From Nemophila menziesii (lineage: Eukaryota; Streptophyta; Magnoliopsida; Boraginales; Hydrophyllaceae): a stretch of DNA of 64,000 nt. The stretch spans positions 1,552,501 through 1,616,500 of the forward strand of contig JARWIR010000005.1 in assembly GCA_029959085.1 (NCBI GenBank). Reading direction: 5' to 3'. This document shows, piece by piece, positions 55,716-64,000 of the stretch (positions are counted from its first letter, which is position 1; each line of letters begins with the position of its first letter). The notes under the pieces are model-generated. The model was not told the DNA's origin. It searched no databases and worked only from the letters and a program-made list of their open reading frames with translations. Position numbers and translations under genes: made by a program.

Positions 55716-56453
55716 CTAGATAGCATATAATCCATCCCCTTTGTCTATTATAAGTTCCAGTTATAGTTAGATTGGAGCTATTTATGCAAATCTTATGGAC
55801 CTGTACATGCATATCATCAATGAAGAATTTGAACACCATCTTTCTTTTTAATATTATGTTGTTGTCAGATTTTATTCTAGACATAGACACAAAGGCTTCC
55901 TTTGATTATGAGAAGCCGCCAACTTTTCTTTTACTTCTTCGAACATATAAATTATCTGGATGTTTATTTTATTATCCGTTCCTAAATTTCTCTATTATGT
56001 TTTTCACCATATACTCTATTAAATGCCATGAGATGCAAGGTTAACAAGTACTATTACTACTACCAAAACCAGATCCTTCACCACAAGCACCACCCATTTT
56101 ATTTGGATAAATAACAATTTCATATTACAAATTACATTATTTCACCTTAGAACAATTATATTGTGTTTATAATGTATGCTATATTTTATTTTTTGTTTGT
56201 TTCAAAAGAGTGAATCAACAAATATCAAATACCTTGGATATGAAAAAAAAACTGAAATTGCCTAAACAAAAGCACCTAGGACCCGCATAGGCTAACATTT
56301 GAAGGTACCAACTTTAATAACATTTTCAGGAATTAGGTTTAATGTACATACATTTACTTCCTAGGAATTAAAAACAAAAGTAATACAACTTTAGTTTACT
56401 CACAAACATAGGAATTACAAACAAATAACAAAAACAACTAAAAAGATCCCACT
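55716..56453. other. Convergent 3' region between bHLH and BIG
   Basis: Both neighbours transcribe toward this 740-base region, so it holds two 3' UTRs. A 76-codon minus frame and a 90-codon plus frame here have no family resemblance. Confidence 0.6.
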
Positions 56454-59400
56454 TCAACTTTTCCCAGCATTTATGGCAGCATTTACAAAATCCTCGCATT
56501 TCGTAACTCCATCGCTAAGCACATCCGCTAAAACCCCAATAGTATCAAACGCCTCTTGTAAATCGGAAGCAGACATTATATCATCAAGCCACGATAACAT
56601 CTCCTTACTAAACCCAACCATTTCCTTCACATTCATTAGCCTCTCCTTCATACCCCTTTCCCATTCCTCCAGCCCATCCTCAGACCCAGTCCCAGACCCG
56701 GACCCGGGCCCACTCAATTTCTTCACTTTAAAAAAGGCTTGTAACTGTTCAATTAACCCAGTATACACAAGCATCGGTTGAACAATCGATAACAAATCAT
56801 CGTTCGAAGAACTCGAACTAGTACGATTACGGTTACGTTGCATATACGCATGATAAATCCCACGTTGTAAGAAGGATTTACGATGTTGAAGCCAAGAATC
56901 GTAAGATTCGGATAATAAAGAACTAACCATCATGAATTGTACAGTTTCTTCAGTTTTGGAATCTGATGAAGGAGAAGAGAGATAAGTAATGATTGATTTA
57001 GACATAGTGAGTCTTTGTGAAGGGTCGTGATCTAGAAGGTAACGAGCCATTTGGATCATGAAAGGTAAGAATCGGGCGTTGCTTTCTTTTCCACCACCTC
57101 TGCTATCTGCACTGAATGATGCACCTGTAGCAAATCTTGCTAGCATCTGCAAAATAGCATTGTTTTGTTAGTTAGCATACACAATTTGGACCCTCTACAT
57201 TTACAATTTATACTAATCATTAATAATAACTAACATATAACCCATTAGTATTTATGTTGATTGCACGGTAGATCCCTATATTATGCAAAAACTGAACTAT
57301 GCAAAAACTGAACTGCAGGTCCGTATATTATACAAAAATTGCACTATAGGTCCCTAAACTATACAAAAAATGCACTATATGTCCCTATAGATTATACAAA
57401 AGTTGCACTATAAATTATGCAAAAATTGCACTATAGGTCACTGTTTTTGCATTTTAACTAAATACAACCTTAATTTTTCGAATCCAAGGTCATCTTTGTT
57501 AAATACAGGCTATTTCTATAGTGCTATTAATTAAAAAAACACATAATATAAACACCTATAATGCCATAAACTCATAATATCAGGTCATTGCCTTTCCCCA
57601 GCACCCAACTTTATAATTTTATCATATTATCAAATCCTAATAATTTCTTTTTTCTTCTACAATAAAAGATAGGGACTTACCATGTAACTATTTCAAAAAA
57701 GAAATAATACAACGCAAATTTTGCATACTCTAACGACCTATAGTGCAATTAACTTGGTAAAACAATTCATTCAGGGCGTTGCGCTCAAAACCCACAACTA
57801 AAAATCCTAGCTCCCCCACACCCCCACAAATAAAGATTTCTGTGTGGGCCCATTTTAAAATAAACAAATTGTCAAAATCAAAAGAAAAAATATAAAAAGA
57901 GATTTAAAAACTTACCAAGACAATATCATAAGTCAACAAACGTAAGCGACTCCCATCAGCACGTCCAATAGCATTTAAAAAATCCCAATACTGATCAACA
58001 TATCTAACATACTGCACACCAGGAACCATCCCACCTTTAATCGGAAACAAATTATTACAAAGGGTTTCATTATTCCTAAGAGCAGCACCATCCCATTCCT
58101 TTTTAGGATTCTTTAAAGCAGCATCAGCTCTTTTAGCTTCATGATGGCATTGAAAATGAATAATATTGAAATGACTAACGGTTGTGTATACACAATCTCC
58201 ACGTGCATTTCCAGAAGTTCCGACTCCGAGGTTTACACGTTTGGAATAAGTGTAGACTCCTAGTAAATCTGTGGGACGGAGATGGTAACCTTCTCGACAG
58301 ACCATACATGCTAAGCTTTCTTCTTCTTCTTCCTCCATGTCTTCGAGACCTTCTAGGATTGGTTGTGAAACTACGATTCTTTCTCCACCGTCTGATAATT
58401 GTTCTTGTCTCATTCCAAGTCCCTGTTTAAATATAATATAATATAATATAATTATTACATCACTTTTAACTCCCTCATATTCTTTATGTGAATAAAGAAT
58501 AATTGAGTTGATTGGACTATATGCCCCTATATTATACGAAAATTGCCCTATAGGTCCTATTTTGTTAATATTTCATTTTTTCTACAATATTGGTTTATTA
58601 AGTATGTGTACAATTGTTTAGAGAAACTAAAAAATACAAAATTTAATTATTAAATTGATGTAATAAATTTGCTAGGGTATAAAATGTTTTCTCAGCTCTA
58701 GAGAAAACTTGGACTTCACCAAAATGATAATATTATTAGAATGTATGCCCCACCCCCCAAACTTTTCATAATCTTCCTTTTGGCCCTCCAACTTCTAAAA
58801 TTTATCTTACTAAGCTTATACATATTTTGTTTTTTCTATAATAAAACATAGGTTATTAGGTATAATTCAGGGATTTTTACTGTAATTTGTTCTAAAAATT
58901 AACAAGGACTATAGGACCTGTAGTGCAATTAAGTCGAGCAAAAAAACAGATTAAGGACCATCGTGTAAACTTCACATAATATAGGGGACTTATAGTGCAA
59001 TTAAGTCGAGCAAAAAAACAGACTGAGGACCATCGTGTAAACTTCACATAATATAGGGGACCTATAGTGCAATTAAGTTAAAAATCTAGATACTATTAAG
59101 AAGTCAAGGGTTTAGTAAAAGTACCTTAAGCATCTGTTCTCTCATAATCAAAGCCCGTCTTCTCATTTCATCTCTAGTAGCATGTCTTAACTGAAGAACC
59201 TTATCTCTTAAAAACCCATCACCATTCCCCTCTTTATCCGAAAGCATATCCAATAAATTCTCAGCTCTAGCCCCAATTTCATTTTCACCCGCTACACCTT
59301 CAAGTGCGTGTAACAAATTCAAAATCCCACCTTCATCAATACACCTCTGCGTAGCCAAATGCCCCATAGACAAACCCCTCAACATCGACAATATAAGCGG

Positions 59401-62400
59401 AACAGACGGTAATTTCAAACCCAATAGCCACTCCGGGCTTGACTTAAACCCAGCCCGGCCCGTTCCCGGGAAACTATCTTTCAAATGTTTAGTAGCTGTC
59501 CCCGTTATACCCTTCTCCAATATAATATCCTTCAACCTCTCCCCACATGAACTCGTTTTCAAACTTTCCGAAACTCTCACGAAATTTTCCAACGCGAATT
59601 TCTGTTTAATTGCTTTTTCATCCTCTTCTTTAACTAACCGATCAAATTCACCCCAATCTTTTAAATACGGATCGAAATGTTGTATCAAAGCATCCATAGC
59701 TTCGGGTTCACCGTAAGTCAAATACGGGAGAATCCTCGCTACCATTTCGGTATTTCTTTGTTGTTTATTTGACTTTTTTAGCCCTGAAGGATGAGATAGT
59801 CTTTCTAAAAACATGAGGATTATTTTCTTTGCTTGTTCATTAGTTCCGGTTTCTTCGCTAGATACTGTAAGCATACCAGGGGTAATGCTTATGTTATCAC
59901 TATCGTTTGCTTCTAATGTGAGAGATTCGACTATTAATAAAATGCCTTCAGCTGGTTCCATTGCATCTACTGAGAAAGCACGTCTAGCTGTTTCTAAAAG
60001 GAGACCTAATGCTCCTTGTTTAAGTAAAGCTCTTCTGTTTTCTCTTATTTTGCAACATAGCATTAGAAGTTTAAGCACTGCGATTAATTGCTCTTGGTTG
60101 TATTTCAAATCATCTCGTAACCGCTGCAAAAAAAAAGGAAATAGTATGATTAGAATCTTGCACTGTATATAAAAATGGAAGAAATATTTACATCCATTAT
60201 TAAAATTGACTTATTTGCATCTTAGGTCCCTAAATTATGCAAAGTTTGCCTTACAGGACCCTATATTATGCAAAAATTGCACTATATGCCACCTGTATTA
60301 TGCAAAAAATGCACACTATATCTCCCTATATTACCGAAAATTGTACTATGGGTCCCTGTATTACGAAAAAATTGTACTACATGTCCCTTCAGTATGAAAA
60401 GATTTCACTATAGGTCCCTATATTATGGGATATGTCCCTATATCATGGAAAAATTGCACTAAATTGTCCTTATTTGCATTTTAGGTCCTTAAATTATGCA
60501 AAAACTGCACTGTATGCCCCTGTATTATGCAAAAATTGCACTGTATATCCCTACATTATGAAAAAATTGCACTGTGGGTCCCTATACTAGGCGAAAAATG
60601 CACTATAGGTCTCTATATTAAGCAAAAATTGTATTATGCATTATGCAAAAATGGTACTATGTCCTTATATGATGGAAAAATTGCACTAAAGGTCCTGATA
60701 ATAAGATCTGAATTTATTACACTATCAAGTCCCTGTATTATACAAAATAACCTATATTTATGATAGAAATAAAAAAAAATATTCATATAAATAACCTAAC
60801 TATAAGCCTAAAAACATAAATTATAAAAGTTGGGGGGAGGGAAATACCTGTACCATCCCCAAAAGAATCTCAAGTCCGCCACATTCACGAACAGCACCAG
60901 TTATTGCAAACTCAATTTCAGGATCTTGTGATTCTTCTCTATCTTCATCTAATTCCTTAATCATTGGTTCTGTAGCTTCACCATCTAAGCCCTATAATAT
61001 TTTAAAAAATAATTAAACCATTTTCTTAACTCAACCCAAGCAAAATAAGTTAAAGAGATGTTTTAAACAAACCTGAAGGCGATAAGTTACAGTCATTGGA
61101 GGACTATCTCTAGCTGATGAGCCACTAGTAGAAGAAGAAAGTAATGTCGAACCAGCTGAAAATTGAGGACTTTTCTTCCAAGCTTGTTCATAAACTAAAG
61201 CTATACTTAAATCAAGTGAGATTATATTTCCAGCTACTAATAATTCCATACCATAATCATCTTCAATTAGACCTAAAAGATCTAATTGGTTACAGATTTT
61301 GTTCTTCACATCACGCATAAGTGGACCAATTTCTAAACTTGAGTACGGATTTTTATTCATTGATCCTCTTATAAATTCTTCTTGTGTATGTGCCTTGTTC
61401 AATATTAGAAAATATACAGGCTCTGGCTTTGATGGAGATATTAGATTGCATAGTTGCTCCAATATAAACTGCATATATGGATAAAATATCACATAATTGT
61501 AACAAAAAGAAATTCAAAATTAAAAAATCAGTAACATACCAAAGAAGCACGTCCTTTTCTCTCAACTCCATGTATTTGTAAACCAGAAATACACGCTTGA
61601 ATAAACTGCCTCTTATTTTCATTACTCTCAAGCAAAAGACTATCAAGAAGGTCCTTCAAAAGTCTATTACAATCACTAATGAGCTTCGTCTTTTGCACAA
61701 CTAAGCCCCTAATTACAATAAGAGCCTCGAGTACTTCGGATAGCAAATGTTCGCTCATAAACCTGTCACAAACATAATAATTAAGACCTAAATAACAAAT
61801 CGAAAATGCAAAGTACACACTAACCTGGATCTGATATTTGAAACATCAAGAAATTTGCTAAGAAGCTCGATAAGTTTATGAAGAATAAAACCTTGCGAGA
61901 TATTTATATGAAGACTCCTTTCCAATGACTCAACAGAACCAACTTCTCGAGTTATTAACTGACAAATTGTATTCAAAACACCACGAACAGTTAAGAAAAG
62001 ACGAGAATCTTCAGATTCAATCATTTTAAAAAGCAACTCGAAATACTCAGCAGCATTTTCACCAGCTAAAAGAGTAGCAGGTAACAAAGTCATGAGTAAG
62101 TTTAATAGCCTGAACCTTCTAGAAGAGCTTTGACCACATAACAAACTAATCAACATACACATCTCAGATCTTATAGACTGTGAACAAGCGCTTAGTATAA
62201 GTTCAGTAACCCATGACCCAAGTTCAAAAGATGGTCTTTCGTTTTTTACTGTTTTACAAGCACGTCTTTTCCATCTAAGAGCATATTTCATTACTAAATA
62301 ATCGTATCTATTTGAACGAGACTTTTGTAATCCTTTAACTGCTTGAGTCATTTTATATTGACGCCTTACAAAATCTAAATACGAAGCTCCTTTTTCCCAT

Positions 62401-64000
62401 TCAGAGTAGCTTAGTAACTGAATATCTTGTGTCTTTTGTGACCCGTCCCAGCTTTTTTCTGACTCGGAAACTGAACTTTTTTCGTCTTTTTGCTGAGTCA
62501 CTTGTTCATCAGGTTTAGGTGGAGTACACGCTTGAGAAATGATTCTTAAACAAGGGAGTATAACATGTTCAGATATAGCAGGATGTTTCGCACCTAATTT
62601 AATAGAAGAAAATAGTAACTGAAACACAACTCTAAGCCTCGATTCCCAAAATTCATCGGTTAATGAACAAACATCTGATAATAATAGTAACTCTTCTCGT
62701 GTAGCTACAGCTATATCCATAGATCGATGATGTTCTAAACAGTACATAACTTTCTTCTCGATTAACCCGTTTAACTCAGACACTGCGTTCGAATCACCCT
62801 CGGAAAACGCACATAGAGCTGCTCTAGCTTGTACACGCGCTGTTTTTGGACCATGATGAATATTATTCTCGAATAATTCAGACAAAACACCTGCTCCAAC
62901 TAGTTGCTTTTTAGACATTGAATGTTTCGATAAAACCTGTAACATTTCAAGACATTGTGTAACAAAAGTAGTTGCACAACCATAACAGCTTTTCGGAGAT
63001 CGAGACACAACAAATCTTGAACCAGTAATAGCACTACCGGATTGCTTCTGATGCAAGTAATTCATTAAAACGCGTCTAAGACCTTGTAATGTCTGAACAC
63101 TTTTACTAACGGAATCAAACGCAGCTTTACATTTCTCACCATAAAGTACACCTAAAAGTGCAACTTTACGATTAATCTTACACGAAGGACCAGGTAAAGA
63201 AACCATCATTTGTTGAACAGAGTCCTTTTGTTGAGAATCCATTTCATTTTCACCAATACTCGAAACAATTTTCAATAAAGGCTTTTTAAATCCCAAAAGC
63301 TGTTGATACCTTCTATGTGCGTTTTCACTTTCCGATTCAATAGCAGCTAAACCTCGTTTCATATCTTCATCATTCTCCATACTATCGAAAGTAAAACTCG
63401 GTTTCGCAGTAAAATTAAACTCGAAACGTCCGTATTTACTGTACCCACATTCATTACATAGAAACGAATCGAGATTCTCGTAGTTAATATTACGGCATTG
63501 TCTACATTGATACGCGTTTTCATGACAGTTATTACATATCCCATGTTTATCCGTAACAGGTCTACTACACCTCGGACATTGTAAAGGCTCGAGTGATAAA
63601 GCTTGAAGATTCTCGTAAAAAGAATCTAACTCAATCATGAAATTACACGCAGTAATAGGAATCGGAAAATCAACTTTTAACTCCGTTTGATTAAACGCCA
63701 GGTGGCAACTTTTCGCTCGTTTCCATAACGCCCAATTATTCTTCAATTCAGATAAATCCGCGACAGGTCGGTTATTATAATATAAATTCAACACTTTGAC
63801 CGATTTTGACTTTCGAGCATCGTGAACATTCATGGTCACGTTTTGTATAGTATAACTCCCGGTACATTTCACGATGATTCGATTATCAGTGAATTTTGTT
63901 TCAGATTTTAAGCTTTCGAGTTTCATTCTACTGTAAGGTACTTCAGGTGAGCTACACGCTACACAAGGCTCACTTTCGAGATAATAACCATCAAATTCAA
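56454..64000 (-). CDS. BIG: BIG/UBR4 giant N-degron E3-ligase protein, C-terminal third (5' end outside window)
   Basis: Plant orthologue of UBR4 (Arabidopsis BIG), a protein of about 5,000 residues linked to polar auxin transport, N-degron turnover and endocytic trafficking. Exons on the minus strand: 64000-61825 (continues beyond the window), 61762-61540, 61468-61073, 60991-60848, 60123-59125, 58422-57916 and 57146-56454. Joined, they give about 1,711 residues without a break; all introns are GT-AG. It starts in FDGYYLESEPCVACSSPEVP, then YTIQNVTMNVHDARK. A cysteine-rich zinc module follows (CPRCSRPV, CNNCHEN, CRQCRNI, CNECGY; 63590-63430). Helical repeats continue to the E3 module: CMVCREGYHLRPTDLLGVYT (58300), NIIHFQCHHEAKRADAAL, QYWDFLNAIGRADGSRL, and FATGASFSADSRGGGKES in the last exon. 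This is the UBR4-type hemiRING catalytic region. Four of six introns contain the dispersed minisatellite. Confidence 0.95.
57245..57445. repeat. Minisatellite units in a BIG intron
   Basis: About six units like atatgtccctatagattata + caaaagttgcactat in the intron between the last two exons (57147-57915). Further units occur at 57660-57760. Confidence 0.85.
58900..59075. repeat. Minisatellite units in a BIG intron, with a 69-bp direct repeat
   Basis: Units cataatataggggac(t/c)tatagtgcaatta occur in the orientation opposite to the 60.2-kb array. gtcgagcaaaaaaacaga...accatcgtgtaaactt is duplicated at 58933 and 59002. Confidence 0.85.
60215..60745. repeat. Largest minisatellite array, in a BIG intron
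   Basis: About 15 degenerate units of 30-35 bases, consensus aggtccctatattatgc + aaaaattgcactat, filling most of the intron 60124-60847. The short ORFs across it (61-78 codons) are products of the repeat. Confidence 0.92.

Noticed and set aside
60206..60763. Three ORFs of 63-78 codons in a BIG intron
   Set aside because: They are translations of the 31-bp minisatellite and lie between well-defined BIG exons.
1..64000. tRNA or rRNA genes
   Set aside because: No cloverleaf with A/B-box spacing and no rRNA sequence was recognised by eye; a tRNAscan run would be needed to exclude tRNAs firmly.

Overview
The window is nuclear DNA of an AT-rich eudicot plant. Host genes are spliced with GT-AG introns and have clear plant orthologues: a secreted T2 ribonuclease, an F-box/FBA protein, a CRLK-type receptor-like kinase, a BIM-type bHLH factor and the giant BIG/UBR4 protein. 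The space between them is filled with nested plant transposons (LINEs, an Athila-like LTR element, Helitrons, Stowaway and foldback MITEs). Nothing prokaryotic or organellar is seen, and the species cannot be named from this sequence.

Layout. 1.3-2.2 kb: S-like RNase T2 gene (minus strand). 4.4-11.3 kb: a 2.4-kb repeat present twice in tandem; the second copy is split by a 2.1-kb insertion with a foldback core. 11.3-14.0 kb: three separate LINE 3' remnants. 14.1-15.8 kb: an inverted minisatellite. 17.26-20.88 kb: a non-autonomous Helitron holding a Stowaway MITE and a possible captured exon, with a second Helitron 3' end directly next to it. 23.3-29.35 kb: a decayed LINE split by a solo LTR. 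29.36-32.64 kb: a block bracketed by 81-bp inverted repeats that contains an intact F-box gene and one exon of a Raf-like kinase. 33.7-34.2 kb: an RNase T2 pseudogene with altered catalytic sites. 34.6-35.6 kb: a foldback MITE. 38.74-48.61 kb: a complete, very young, non-autonomous Athila-like retrotransposon inserted in another LINE remnant. 50.8-64 kb: the gene-rich end with CRLK (+), BIM-type bHLH (+) and the C-terminal third of BIG/UBR4 (-, running off the window).

The host genes look independent of one another: receptor signalling, brassinosteroid-type transcription control, N-degron/auxin-transport ubiquitin ligase, RNA turnover. The most unusual signals are (1) the Athila-like element, whose single long ORF fuses gag and protease directly to an integrase C-terminal module and which carries three identical PPT-like 14-mers around an accessory ORF; (2) two Helitron 3' hairpins with compensatory stem changes; (3) a dispersed minisatellite of about 31 bp found in introns of three unrelated host genes and beside a stray kinase exon; and (4) several foldback structures whose arms are minisatellite arrays in opposite orientation.
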